A DNA stretch of 64,000 bases from Gordonibacter sp034932485 (GTDB lineage: Bacteria > Actinomycetota > Coriobacteriia > Coriobacteriales > Eggerthellaceae): contig JAYFOQ010000015.1 of NCBI GenBank assembly GCA_034932485.1, positions 1-64,000 on the forward strand, in the 5' to 3' direction. The notes beneath the pieces were generated by a model. It ran no database searches, was not told the DNA's origin, and was given only the letters and a program-made list of their open reading frames with translations. Positions 40,699-49,270 of this stretch are shown piece after piece; positions within the stretch are counted from its first letter, which is position 1; every line of letters begins with the position of its first letter. The translations under genes were made by a program, and so were the position numbers.

Positions 40699-41706
40699 AT
40701 GACCATGAGTATTTTCATCAGTCATACTTCAGCGTTGGAATTCTGGCGTTCCGAACGTGCTTTTTGCAGTACTGATCTATCGCGCGCGAAACCTCGGGCA
40801 CGGCTTGTGCCGAAATGTTCGGCTGATAAGTGGTTTGAGCTCGAAGAAAGAGGCGTTCGAGATGCTCCCCTCCATCTTGCTGTCGCAGATGCCTCGTCGC
40901 GGAGTAGGGCAAAAAATATCATTTGCCACGTGTGGCATGGACCTTCGGCCGCAAACTCGTTTTTGCGCGTAAAAGACAATCTTTATGTGAGTTCACCTGA
41001 AGCGTGTTTCTTGCAGATGTCAACCATGCTTCCCTTGGTGAAAGTTGTCGAAATCGGATATGAACTTTGCGGCTCGTTTGCGCTTAGTCCTAGCAACTCT
41101 CGTGGATTTTGCACGCACGAGGCGCCGACAAGTGTCGAGTCTCTTCGCCGTTATGTGGCGAAATCGGATGGTGTATCGGGAGCAAAACGAGCGAGGCGTG
41201 CGCTAAATTATCTGATAGATGGGGCTGCTTCGCCTATGGAGGCCGCGCTCGTTTTGCTCCTTTGTCTACCTACCTCACTTGGGGGATATGGGCTTGCGCT
41301 TCCTCGGCTTAATTATGGAATCGAAGTGCCGGTAAGGAGCGGAAGTTCATCGCGTCGGGTGCGGTATCGTTGTGACCTGTATTGGCCTGAATCAAAATTG
41401 GCTGTTGAGTATGACAGCGATATGTTTCATACGGGGTCGAAGCGTATTGCGGGCGATGCGGCGAAGCGTACGAATTTGGCGCATGTGGGAGTAACCGTTG
41501 TTTCTGTGACACGGAGTCAAATTTTTGACGCGCGTAGGTTTGATGAAGCGGCTGTGCTATTAGCTAAGCGTTTGGGCGGACGCATAAGGAGCCAGCGAAA
41601 AGACCTGCTGACAAAACGCTATGAACTGCGTACTCTTTTGTTTGCAGGAAACCCCACGCAGGAGGAGTCTTGGGCTGAGGGACCTCGTCTTTATGTTGAT
41701 TTCTGA
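40699..41706 (+). CDS. AbiEi-like protein with C-terminal PD-(D/E)xK-like nuclease domain
   Basis: A 335-residue protein of a type common in actinobacteria. The N-terminal half ('ISHTSALEFWR', 'VSSPEACFLQMSTMLPLVKVVEIGYEL') resembles AbiEi antitoxin-like regions, with the 'SPEACFLQMS' block and a Gly/Arg-rich helix 'SGAKRARRALNYLIDGAASPMEAAL'. The C-terminal domain (about 215-300) has a Vsr/DUF559-type core: 'YRCDLYWPESKLAVEYDSDMFH', with Asp, Glu and Asp in PD-(D/E)xK spacing, then 'VTVVSVTRSQIFD'. Role is unknown; no AbiEii partner is adjacent. Next to a MITE-like repeat, it may be part of a mobile or defence locus. Confidence 0.65.
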   Translation: MTMSIFISHTSALEFWRSERAFCSTDLSRAKPRARLVPKCSADKWFELEERGVRDAPLHLAVADASSRSRAKNIICHVWHGPSAANSFLRVKDNLYVSSPEACFLQMSTMLPLVKVVEIGYELCGSFALSPSNSRGFCTHEAPTSVESLRRYVAKSDGVSGAKRARRALNYLIDGAASPMEAALVLLLCLPTSLGGYGLALPRLNYGIEVPVRSGSSSRRVRYRCDLYWPESKLAVEYDSDMFHTGSKRIAGDAAKRTNLAHVGVTVVSVTRSQIFDARRFDEAAVLLAKRLGGRIRSQRKDLLTKRYELRTLLFAGNPTQEESWAEGPRLYVDF

Positions 41707-41774
41707 GGCATTGTGTACCAAGGTGTGCGGAAGGTGCTTGGCACAGAACCATAAGGATACGCCAGGGTGAAACA

Positions 41775-42839
41775 TTAGAACAGCGAGGTCTGTCCTCCCA
41801 CTGGCTGGTTGGGTTTGTAGGCGGCGATAATGTCGGGCATGCGCCACAATAGACCATGCTCTTTGCAAAGGGCGCGGAATAACGCGCGGTTTTCGGATGC
41901 CTGCGGGCTGTTGCAGAAATAGCGTTCGCCATAGACTTTGCGATAGCGGTCAGGCAGGGTGGGATCGATCGCTCCGATGTGCTCCATGAAGTAGTCGCGT
42001 TGGCGGTCTCGCATGGTAATGCCCGTCATATGATAGATGAATCGTGCGCCTGCTTTGGCGGCCCCTTCGACTACGGCGCGCACCGAGGCCTCGTCGTCGG
42101 TGACGAAGGGTAGTGTTGGGGTAAACAACACGCCGCAGAATATGCCCGCCTCGGACAGTGCAGAAAGTGCCTCGAGGCGGGCAGAGGGGGCGGGCGCATG
42201 CGGCTCAATGATGCGGGCTAGTGCATCGTCGGTGGTAGTAATGGTGATTTTAGCTATGGTGCCTCCGACCTTACCGATGGCGCTCAGTAAATCGACATCA
42301 CGGGCTATCAATGTGCTCTTGGTATCCACCGACACGCCGAACCCATATTCGTGCACTAGCTCAAGCGCCCTGCGCGTAACGCACAGTGTGCGTTCGTAAG
42401 GGTTGTAGGTATCCGACATTGCTCCAAGCCCGATGATGCCGCGTACGCGTCGACTGCGCAATTCGCGCCGCAGGATAGTTAACGCGTCGAATTTTACGTG
42501 GACCTGGTCGAAGTTGTCCATGCGATAGCATTCGCTCCGACTGTCGCAATAGATGCAGCCGTGTGGGCAGCCTTTGTACAGGTTCATGTTGTAGTCGATG
42601 CCAAACCATTGGTCTGCGCCGTGGCGCACCTTCTGTAAAATAGAACGCGCACGCACGGTAGGGATAAGTTTTGCGTTGTTGTGCGCCAAGCTGTCGCTGC
42701 CTGCAACACCCGAAGGACTACCAGCGGTTGTCATATCGCACGCTAAGTTATAGTTGCCCACAACATGGCATGGTGAGTTGTTGTTGTGTAAAACCTCGCT
42801 GGTTGACTGCTCAGGCATGAAGACGTCTCGTTCACGCAT
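41775..42839 (-). CDS. SPL-like radical SAM protein
   Basis: A 354-residue radical SAM enzyme. The iron-sulfur motif is Cys91-x3-Cys95-x2-Cys98 in 'YKGCPHGCIYC', preceded by 'GADQWFGIDYNMNLYKG' and followed by 'YRMDNFDQVHVKFDALTIL'. This resembles the spore photoproduct lyase-like/Rv2578c family, whose substrates are mostly unknown. The C-terminal half has 'GVLFTPTLPFVTDD' and 'GARFIYHMTGITMRDRQRDYF'. It overlaps the GyrI-like gene upstream, as part of one minus-strand operon. ATG 42818 is an alternative start. Confidence 0.85.
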   Translation of the reverse strand: MRERDVFMPEQSTSEVLHNNNSPCHVVGNYNLACDMTTAGSPSGVAGSDSLAHNNAKLIPTVRARSILQKVRHGADQWFGIDYNMNLYKGCPHGCIYCDSRSECYRMDNFDQVHVKFDALTILRRELRSRRVRGIIGLGAMSDTYNPYERTLCVTRRALELVHEYGFGVSVDTKSTLIARDVDLLSAIGKVGGTIAKITITTTDDALARIIEPHAPAPSARLEALSALSEAGIFCGVLFTPTLPFVTDDEASVRAVVEGAAKAGARFIYHMTGITMRDRQRDYFMEHIGAIDPTLPDRYRKVYGERYFCNSPQASENRALFRALCKEHGLLWRMPDIIAAYKPNQPVGGQTSLF

Positions 42840-43527
42840 GTTTTACTGGGTGGCGGATGACAGTTTTTAGATTTTCAGGTTTTGTCCGACGTGGATCGCC
42901 TAGGTAAATCTCGTGGTGCAGGCGCAATGCGGGGATGTTGCCTCGTGCATCGAGCTCGGTCATCAGAGCTTCGGCGCTTGGAGGCTCGATAATGTCTTGA
43001 ACATAGCCTTCCTGCTGCACGAATGCGCCCAAAGCAGCAACGGTAGCCGGTTCGTTGTCGTAAGGACCAAGGTGCATAACCTGGGCGCACCTTCCTTCAG
43101 TAAAGCGTATGAAGTGTGCGCGATCCACGTCAAGTTCGGGCTTTTTACGTGCTACCTGTTCAATAGCCCAGGAAAATACCTCCGGCGTGACGAAGTCGGG
43201 TTGACGAATCAAAGAGACCCACTGAAGCGCGTCTTTGTTCACGATACGAGTTCCGTCGAACGCGCCGGCACCAAACCACCAGCCCTCGAGTGGCGGCACC
43301 ACGTAGTCGAAATAGCCTTCCGGCTGCCAAGCTCCCTTCTTTGCCATCTTAATCGTGAATGATAGTCCGTACAGCAAGCCAACCGCCTCGGCATAGGATC
43401 CGTTTTCGTCGTTGGGGTTCCCGCGTCCTGCTACGGCAAAGAAATTCATTGCAGGCACATCTATCAGTGTGGGACTTGTTGTGGGTAGATACAGGTCGCG
43501 ATACTCCGTTTTGAAGTCGAACGCCAT
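42832..43527 (-). CDS. GyrI-like small-molecule-binding protein
   Basis: A 231-residue protein of the GyrI-like family that carries a SOUL/AraC-effector-type domain: 'YLPTTSPTLIDVPAMNFFAVAGRGNPND' near the N-terminus and 'GRCAQVMHLGPYDNEPATVAALGAFVQQ' in the C-terminal half. These domains bind hydrophobic ligands or toxins. It is transcribed with the radical SAM gene downstream and another GyrI-like gene upstream. Function is inferred from fold only. Confidence 0.85.
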   Translation of the reverse strand: MAFDFKTEYRDLYLPTTSPTLIDVPAMNFFAVAGRGNPNDENGSYAEAVGLLYGLSFTIKMAKKGAWQPEGYFDYVVPPLEGWWFGAGAFDGTRIVNKDALQWVSLIRQPDFVTPEVFSWAIEQVARKKPELDVDRAHFIRFTEGRCAQVMHLGPYDNEPATVAALGAFVQQEGYVQDIIEPPSAEALMTELDARGNIPALRLHHEIYLGDPRRTKPENLKTVIRHPVKHA

Positions 43528-43563
43528 AAAAGCCTCCCAGATGTCTTTGTTGTGCGCTTGTCG

Positions 43564-44034
43564 CTATTTTAGGGCAACATAAATATCTATGTTGGCATTG
43601 GTCATGTCTTCGCCGGGGAGATAGGCCTCGAAATCAACGGTGAAGGCACGCTTGGCTTGTAGTTCCTGGTCGCTCCAGATGTCCATCCATGCTTGTCCGA
43701 CGGCGGTTACGCAATCGCCTTGAATAGAGAACTTTGCATAACGACCAGCGGGAATAGTGACAGTTGCCATGCCCTCGGGGGCTACAGCGGCCGCGCTAGC
43801 ACGCCCTACCAGCAAGGTGTATTCATTAGCATTCAGGTTGTAATCGTAATATGCTCCAAAGCACGGATAGGGTATGGTTTCGGCATCGGGAATAGCTTCG
43901 AAGGTGTCAGGAGTGTTGAATCTTTGCCATACTGCACCGATTTTTGTGCTGCACTCGGGATCGTCGTTGAGGAGGCCTGTTTGGGCGAGGCCGACAAGCT
44001 GCTGTTCGGGAAGTTCGACAATCGTGTAATTCAT
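43564..44034 (-). CDS. GyrI-like / AraC effector-binding domain protein
   Basis: A 156-residue protein: 'IVELPEQQLVGLAQTGLLND', 'IGAVWQRF', 'YDYNLNANEYTLLVGRA' and 'TIPAGRYAKFSIQG' follow the effector-binding (Rob/SbmC/integron-associated) fold. It probably binds a small ligand. It sits between the WYL regulator gene (82 bases away) and the longer GyrI-like gene, a frequent arrangement for WYL-controlled efflux or sensing genes. Confidence 0.82.
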   Translation of the reverse strand: MNYTIVELPEQQLVGLAQTGLLNDDPECSTKIGAVWQRFNTPDTFEAIPDAETIPYPCFGAYYDYNLNANEYTLLVGRASAAAVAPEGMATVTIPAGRYAKFSIQGDCVTAVGQAWMDIWSDQELQAKRAFTVDFEAYLPGEDMTNANIDIYVALK

Positions 44035-44115
44035 AGGTAATCCTTTCGCTGATGGTTAGTACCTGTTAGTAGAATACGAAAGGGTAGAGGACAGGGGATG
44101 TCCTCTATTGAAAAC

Positions 44116-45024
44116 TTATTTTGCACGATAGGTTTCCACGATCTTTTGCGCTTGGACATGCAGCCAACGACGTAGCTCAGAGGGTTCGAGCACCTCCAAC
44201 TCGGCTCCGTAGGACAGCAGGTAGAAGCGGGTGCGCTGATCCAGGCGGCTCTCCAGCTGCACCAGCAGGCGCCCGTCTTCGCGATATGTGATGGAATCGG
44301 GGGCGAATTCTTCGCGAACGCGATGCTCACTATTTCGCTCAAAAAGCAGTATCAGACGCGTCGTGCCGGCAAGATCGTCTTGGCCAAATGCTTCGGGTGG
44401 TGTGCGCGGCTCGAAACTTTGGTTTAGCACTTTCATGGTGCGCCAATCGATGCGGAAAAGTTTAAATATGCGCCAATCATCTCGTTTTAAGCAAAACGCC
44501 TGCAAATACCAGCTGGACTCTTTGAAAATAAGTCGGACGGCTTCCACCGTACGTTCAGTCTGGTTGCCCGAGGCGTCGTAGTAGTCGAACTTCAACAGAC
44601 AGCGAGTACAAATGGAGCGACGGATGGTTTCGAATGCCTGCTTATACTCTGGCGGTGCGCCCCAAAACGAGAAGTCAATGTCTAGCCAGTCGGCACTTTC
44701 TCGTTGGAACAGGCGAGCAAGACGTATGCTCGTCTTCGACGAATTTACGGCGCCAGTAGTCTCTAGAGCTGAAAGTGCAGCCAAAATATCGTCCTGCTCT
44801 CGATCGCTGATTAGCGATTTGTTCAGCACGTAACCCTCCATGAGGTGTACGCCGCCGCCCTTGCCGCGGGTCATATACACGGGAACGCCGGAGGCTGATA
44901 GTGCGTCGACATCGCGTCGCACGGTGCGTGCAGACACTTCCAGTTGACAGGCCAACTCGCTGGTTGTGCGTGGCGAGCGTTCCATTAACAGATAAATTAT
45001 CTCGAAGAGGCGCACTTGCTGCAT
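44116..45024 (-). CDS. WYL-domain transcriptional regulator
   Basis: A 302-residue regulator of the YafY/DeoR-like class: an HTH_11 winged helix at 1-60 ('RLFEIIYLLMERSPRTTSELACQLEVSARTVRRDVDAL', split by normal linkers), a WYL domain at about 140-215 with 'SSWYLQAFCLKRDDWRIFKLFRI', and a WCX dimerisation tail. WYL domains sense small ligands or nucleotides. It probably controls the GyrI-like genes downstream. The start has AAGGACTC upstream. Confidence 0.9.
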   Translation of the reverse strand: MQQVRLFEIIYLLMERSPRTTSELACQLEVSARTVRRDVDALSASGVPVYMTRGKGGGVHLMEGYVLNKSLISDREQDDILAALSALETTGAVNSSKTSIRLARLFQRESADWLDIDFSFWGAPPEYKQAFETIRRSICTRCLLKFDYYDASGNQTERTVEAVRLIFKESSWYLQAFCLKRDDWRIFKLFRIDWRTMKVLNQSFEPRTPPEAFGQDDLAGTTRLILLFERNSEHRVREEFAPDSITYREDGRLLVQLESRLDQRTRFYLLSYGAELEVLEPSELRRWLHVQAQKIVETYRAK

Positions 45025-45049
45025 GGTGCGAGTCCTTTCCGAACAACGC

Positions 45050-45856
45050 TCACTGCGGCGCTTTTGCGTCGGCGGAGCGATCTGAATCCACAGCCGAACT
45101 CAAACCCGAATTCGAACTCGAACTCGAACGCGAATCAAAGTGTGATGCGATTTCGCGGTTAGTATTCTCTACCACGGCGCATACCGCAGGGCTCCCAAGA
45201 GTGCGGAAGGCAACAACTGGTGCGGGATCCGCGTCGAAGGATGAAAGCGGCAACGTATACCATGCTACATCACGCCATGAAGCGCAGGTGTACCCTGCAT
45301 TACGTTGTGTGCCCATAAGGTGGAAGCCAAGGGTTTCATGGAGGCGCTCGCTTGCTGCATTGGGAATGGTGACGAGTGCGTAGGCGCATTTCACACCTTG
45401 CATTCGTACTAGTTCGATGAGCGTGCGATACAGTAGGCTCCCCAAGCCGTGACCGTGCGCCGCAGTGCTGAGGTACACCGAAAGCTCTGCATTCCACCCG
45501 TAGGCTTCGCGCTCAGCTTGGCGATGTGCATAGGCATAACCAATGATGCGGCTGTTGTGCTCCGCGACAAGGCAAGGATAAAAAGAGACAATATCGGCTA
45601 TGCGAGCCCGAAATGCTTCAGGGGAGGGAAGTTCTTCCTCAAAAGTAATAGGTGTGTGTAAGTAAGGTGCGTATACAGCACGTATGCCATCTGCGTCTTC
45701 GGGGGTAGCAAAGCGTATGCGAAGGGAAGCGTCTGGTGTTGATGACGGAACGCTGTTTGTTTTACTCGGTTCCACTGCGGGCCTTTCGTGCGGTTTTCGT
45801 CGGAGAGAACTCAGCAATTGGGCGTACTCACGTTTAAGTAGTCTACACTCGTCCAT
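45050..45856 (-). CDS. GNAT acetyltransferase, phosphinothricin-acetyltransferase-like
   Basis: A 268-residue protein. The GNAT core (about 45-205) includes 'LRIRFATPEDADGIRAVYAPYL', the acetyl-CoA loop 'STAAHGHGLGSLLYRTLIEL' and 'HETLGFHLMGTQRNAGY', the PAT-family pattern 'GFxxxGxxxxxGxK'. The C-terminal 60 residues are Ser-rich and probably disordered, coded partly by repeated CGAACT hexamers. PAT-like enzymes N-acetylate amino acid analogues. Start choice is uncertain because no ribosome binding site is visible. It lies 25 bases upstream of the WYL gene. Confidence 0.8.
   Translation of the reverse strand: MDECRLLKREYAQLLSSLRRKPHERPAVEPSKTNSVPSSTPDASLRIRFATPEDADGIRAVYAPYLHTPITFEEELPSPEAFRARIADIVSFYPCLVAEHNSRIIGYAYAHRQAEREAYGWNAELSVYLSTAAHGHGLGSLLYRTLIELVRMQGVKCAYALVTIPNAASERLHETLGFHLMGTQRNAGYTCASWRDVAWYTLPLSSFDADPAPVVAFRTLGSPAVCAVVENTNREIASHFDSRSSSSSNSGLSSAVDSDRSADAKAPQ
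45093..45135. repeat. CGAACT-type hexamer repeats inside the acetyltransferase gene
   Basis: Near-tandem copies of CGAACT/CGAATT occur within the 3' end of the acetyltransferase gene and encode its Ser/Asn-rich tail. Confidence 0.6.
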
Positions 45857-45885
45857 ACTAGCACGGACGAGAAAGGGGATACGGT

Positions 45886-46167
45886 ATGGACCGTTTGACC
45901 ATAAAGCACAAGGATGGAACCTACACGGTAGATGCAGCAGAGGTTGTGTGTGTTATGGAAGGGAGCTATGCGGGCTCTGCGATCGAGCGTCTTGCTGCGT
46001 TTGAAGATGCCATTGAGACCGTAGAACTTCAGCTTGCTGCGGTATCGGAAAAACTTGAAAATCTTAAGGCTCGGGGCTCGTTGCGCACTGCTACGGCGCA
46101 GCAGCTTTTGGCTCAGAAACTCACGTATTCTACCCTGTTGCGCTTGATGAACTCGGCAGAAGATTAG
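45886..46167 (+). CDS. small helical protein of unknown function
   Basis: A 93-residue protein: an N-terminal beta part ('RLTIKHKDGTYTVDAAEVVCVM') and a coiled-coil helix ('IERLAAFEDAIETVELQLAAVSEKLENLKARG'). The 'AIERLAAFED' stretch resembles short proteins common in phages and integrative elements. AAGGGGAT precedes the ATG. It is divergent from the acetyltransferase gene with only 29 bases between. No function recognised. Confidence 0.6.
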   Translation: MDRLTIKHKDGTYTVDAAEVVCVMEGSYAGSAIERLAAFEDAIETVELQLAAVSEKLENLKARGSLRTATAQQLLAQKLTYSTLLRLMNSAED

Positions 46168-46330
46168 TTAGCTTCTCGTAAGGTTTGGTGGGGGGTCTTG
46201 GGCCATTTATCTTTGTGGTGCTCAAGTGATTGGTAAAGTGATCCTTGTGAAGTGGTGGTGGCTATCCTCTGTTGATGGCTGCGGTGGGCTTGCTCCTATT
46301 GGGGCGATAGGGAATACTTCTTCGGACGGT

Positions 46331-46350
46331 ATCTCGATGCATATCGAGAA
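46331..46350. repeat. inverted repeat upstream of the serine hydrolase gene
   Basis: TCTCGAT and ATCGAGA surround GCAT, making a perfect 7-bp inverted repeat about 35 bases upstream of the GTG at 46384. A possible operator. Confidence 0.35.
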
Positions 46351-46383
46351 AAATGCGAGCAGGTCAATTGATGAAGGAGTTGT

Positions 46384-47508
46384 GTGACTCAAGGTCTTTT
46401 AACAGCAAAGAGGCGATTCCTTCGGTGGTTGAGGCATCTTCCGGGTTGGTCTAAGGTTGTGGCAGGTGCCCTGTGTTCTATTGTGGCAATTGTCGGAGTC
46501 TTAGCGTTCATCAACGCCACGGTCGTGCATCCAGAAGAACCCGCGTCGTCTTTAGGGGGAGTGCAAGACGTGATGGGCACCCTTCGCAAAGACGGGAATT
46601 CTACCCAATCGGGAGCGTATTCACCTGCCAAATACGAAACAGCTCGCACTGCCCTCGATGCGGCTTCTGCTACAACCGAGGTCAATCTCTTCGAGGCATC
46701 GGGAGCTCAGCATATGCTCAGTGCGAGCGATGTTCCTGAAGTTACTGCGGCACTCGCTGCGTTCGATGACGCCGGATGGCAGGTAGGTTTCGTGGTCTAC
46801 GATTTTAAAACAGAGCGCGGTTTGGGCTATAACGCCGACACTGCTATCTTCTCGGCCAGCACAATTAAGGCTCCCTATGTCGCCTATATTGCCCAGGAGT
46901 ACTTAGATAGCGGGCAGGCTGCACTGACTGATGAAGTTTTCGAAGATGCGGTATATGAGGGTACTGGCATCATGGCTTCCGACGATATGGATACGTACGA
47001 TCTTGGAACGGTACTTTCTCATACTATCGTGCATTCTGATAATACGGGTTACGCGCTCCTGCGCGAAAACTACAGCGATGGGTTTGAGGCGTGGGCTGCT
47101 GCGGCTGGCGTAGATGCAACAGCATGGCAGGGTGAGTGGTACCCCTTTTATACCCCACGTGATCTAGCAAAGCTTTGGCTGAATGTGGGTGAATACCTTA
47201 AGAGTGGTAGTGCAAATGCGTCTTTCAGCGAAGACTTACTTTCCCGGACGGGTACCTCATTTATTCGTCAGACGTTAGGCGGCAACCATCGGGTACTATC
47301 GAAGCCGGGCTATGAGATAGATGCTCCTTTGTTTGATATGGGTGCTCTGAATGATGCGGGTATTGTGCAGGGTTCATCGGGCGACTATCTTATTGCCATT
47401 ATGTCCGACGCCGATTATGACGACGAGTACTATACCGATAACGAGCCACTTATTAAAAATCTGATAACCGCGCTGGCCACAGCGCACGACCGGCTGATTG
47501 CGGCTTAG
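46384..47508 (+). CDS. exported class A beta-lactamase-like serine hydrolase
   Basis: A 374-residue protein with a signal anchor (about residues 22-45) and a penicillin-recognising fold: active-site Ser159-x2-Lys162 in 'FSASTIKAPYVAYIA', the Ser-Asp-Asn motif in 'HSDNTGYALLRE', and a third box 'SKPGYEIDAP', Lys-Pro-Gly in place of Lys-Thr-Gly. It could be a beta-lactamase or a D,D-peptidase-like cell wall enzyme outside the membrane; the Lys-Pro-Gly variant makes classical beta-lactamase activity less certain. GTG start after AAGGAG. Directly followed by a second exported gene. Confidence 0.82.
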   Translation: MTQGLLTAKRRFLRWLRHLPGWSKVVAGALCSIVAIVGVLAFINATVVHPEEPASSLGGVQDVMGTLRKDGNSTQSGAYSPAKYETARTALDAASATTEVNLFEASGAQHMLSASDVPEVTAALAAFDDAGWQVGFVVYDFKTERGLGYNADTAIFSASTIKAPYVAYIAQEYLDSGQAALTDEVFEDAVYEGTGIMASDDMDTYDLGTVLSHTIVHSDNTGYALLRENYSDGFEAWAAAAGVDATAWQGEWYPFYTPRDLAKLWLNVGEYLKSGSANASFSEDLLSRTGTSFIRQTLGGNHRVLSKPGYEIDAPLFDMGALNDAGIVQGSSGDYLIAIMSDADYDDEYYTDNEPLIKNLITALATAHDRLIAA

Positions 47509-47517
47509 GGGTATGTC

Positions 47518-48714
47518 ATGGAATGTAAGATACCTTTAATGTCTGGGTCAAATGTGCCACAGTCCATCCTTCAAAAACGCAGTCTCTCTCGAACACGTCG
47601 AGCTGCGTGCTGGCTACTTGCAGCAGGGCTTACTTATAGCTTGGTGCCGTTTTCTTTGGAAAGAGCCCAAGCTGACGAGGTATCCGATGCGGCGGTGCAG
47701 CAACAGGTGGTCGATGAGGCCCAGATAACACTCGATAGTGCCGAGCTGCGCGTGCAGAACCTTGCCGAGCAAAGTGCGACGCTTGAACAGGAGGCTGCTG
47801 CGCTGCAGGAACGCATCGACCAATCTGCCGCGCAAGCCATGGAGGCACAACAAGCTGTGATTGAAGGTCGTGCTACCTTGGGAAAGACGGCGCGGTTTGA
47901 ATATCGCAGTAGTTCGACCCAGTCGTTGGTGACCCTTGTGCTCGAGGCGGCCGATTTCAATGAGCTGGTGCGCAATCTGTATTATCTTTCCACGGTTACC
48001 CAGCATCAAGCTCAGGTAATTGAGCAACAAAAAGAGCGGTCCCAGCGATTTGAAGCCATTGTAGAAGATCTGAACGCACAAAAAGACGAGCAGGATAAAA
48101 AGCTTTCGGAGATAGCGGCGAAGAAAGCAGAAGCCGATCAGGTGGTTTCCAATGCGACATCTCAGCTGCAGGGGGCAAAGGATGACTATGCAGCGCGGCT
48201 GGCTGAACTAAAAAAGAAGGCCGATGATATGGCTGCACAGGGTGCGGTAACCGAACCGGTTGTCAGTGAAGATGCCAACACGGTTGAACGTCCCGATGCT
48301 CCAGAAACTCCCATTCAGCCAAACCCCGACCCAACACCTCCGACTCCGGGACCCGATACGGAGGGAAATACGGGGGGAAGTGAGATCGGTTGGTCGACGG
48401 GGACGGCTTCGGCTTACGGCGGTTCGACAGACCCTTACACTCCTAACCCAGGTACAACGGCTACGGGTGCAGTATGTGACGATTGGTCTATGGGAGTTGC
48501 TGTCCCCATGGCGTGGCCGCGTTATTGGCAGTATTACGGGCGTACCGTCGAGATATCCTACGCCGGAATGACGGTATTTGCTACCGTAAATGATTGCGGC
48601 GGTATGGGAGGTGGGAGCCGGGTATTGGATTTGCAGCCCGGTGTATGGAAGGCGTTCGGCTTCTCTTCCTGTAACGACTGGGGTCTGCGCACGGTAAGCT
48701 ATCGGTTCCTGTAG
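47518..48714 (+). CDS. exported coiled-coil protein with 3D/RlpA-like C-terminal domain
   Basis: A 398-residue protein: a signal peptide (about residues 20-45), a long CwlO/PcsB-type coiled coil (about 50-245), a Pro/Thr-rich linker and a C-terminal double-psi beta-barrel-like domain ('TGTASAYGG', 'FATVNDCGGMGGGSRVLDLQPGVWKAFG') of the 3D/RlpA group. Such proteins sit at the cell wall and either activate or perform peptidoglycan cleavage. It starts nine bases after the serine hydrolase gene, so the two are probably co-expressed in wall remodelling. Confidence 0.8.
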   Translation: MECKIPLMSGSNVPQSILQKRSLSRTRRAACWLLAAGLTYSLVPFSLERAQADEVSDAAVQQQVVDEAQITLDSAELRVQNLAEQSATLEQEAAALQERIDQSAAQAMEAQQAVIEGRATLGKTARFEYRSSSTQSLVTLVLEAADFNELVRNLYYLSTVTQHQAQVIEQQKERSQRFEAIVEDLNAQKDEQDKKLSEIAAKKAEADQVVSNATSQLQGAKDDYAARLAELKKKADDMAAQGAVTEPVVSEDANTVERPDAPETPIQPNPDPTPPTPGPDTEGNTGGSEIGWSTGTASAYGGSTDPYTPNPGTTATGAVCDDWSMGVAVPMAWPRYWQYYGRTVEISYAGMTVFATVNDCGGMGGGSRVLDLQPGVWKAFGFSSCNDWGLRTVSYRFL

Positions 48715-48875
48715 CGCGCCCAGGGGGCTTTCGGTACGTAAACCGCTGTTGTTTCTGGTCAGTTTATACATCCACCATAAATCGACGAGAGGCTTGCAGG
48801 CTCGCTTGCAGGTTTGCTGGTATCCGTGTTTTGGCGAGGCTTGTGAAATTCGCCATCGCCCCCTAGCAAATGCGT

Positions 48876-49230
48876 TATACTCTTTTGTTACATCATGAAT
48901 ACGGAACTGCTTTGACGAAGACAGCGCCGCGATATCGATGCCGCCACCAGAGAAGGGCTTCACCGGCTGCAAGAGCCCGGACGGCATGCGCGACGATTCC
49001 CTTCTGAGCAGCGTGGCTGAATGCGGATGTTCAAGTGTGCCTCAAGGCATAGCTTGGCAAGACGAGGTAGTAGGCGGCGCCGGGTGCTCCCGTTATCGAG
49101 CGCAAGAGAGGGCGAATTGATTGTACGCAGCTTGTTTAGGCTGTGGCTGCAGCAAGTCGTCAACCGAGGTGGTACCGCGAGAGCCCGCTCTCGTCCTTGG
49201 ACAACAAGGACAAGAGTGGGCTTTTTTCGT
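48876..49230 (+). promoter_or_regulatory. T-box leader of pheST
   Basis: A long leader without reading frames. A TATACT-type -10 lies at about 48876-48881, a long stem I-like region follows, then the T-box AGGTGGTACCGCG at 49167-49179. A terminator stem (AGCCCGCTC... paired with ...GAGTGGGCT) ends in six Ts at 49227. The GGTGGT bases match an uncharged tRNA ending in ACCA, as tRNA-Phe does. Phenylalanine starvation would favour the antiterminator. A possible UUC specifier lies in the 48955-48985 hairpin. Confidence 0.88.
49182..49227 (+). terminator. T-box controlled terminator
   Basis: AGCCCGCTCTCGTCCTT pairs with AAGGACAAGAGTGGGCT (one unpaired A) and is followed by a run of six Ts. It is the alternative to the antiterminator of the T-box leader. 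Confidence 0.85.
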
Positions 49231-49270
49231 TCTGCGGCCAAGCAGGACAAAGAGACGAAAGGGCGAGCAT

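Noticed and set aside
45093..45135. Hexamer repeats in the acetyltransferase gene as phase-variation repeats
   Set aside because: The six-base unit keeps the frame, and copies are imperfect, so switching on/off by slippage is unlikely.
48208..48987. Long open frame on the minus strand opposite the RlpA-like gene and T-box leader
   Set aside because: It is antisense to a well-supported gene and a T-box leader and shows no recognisable protein features.
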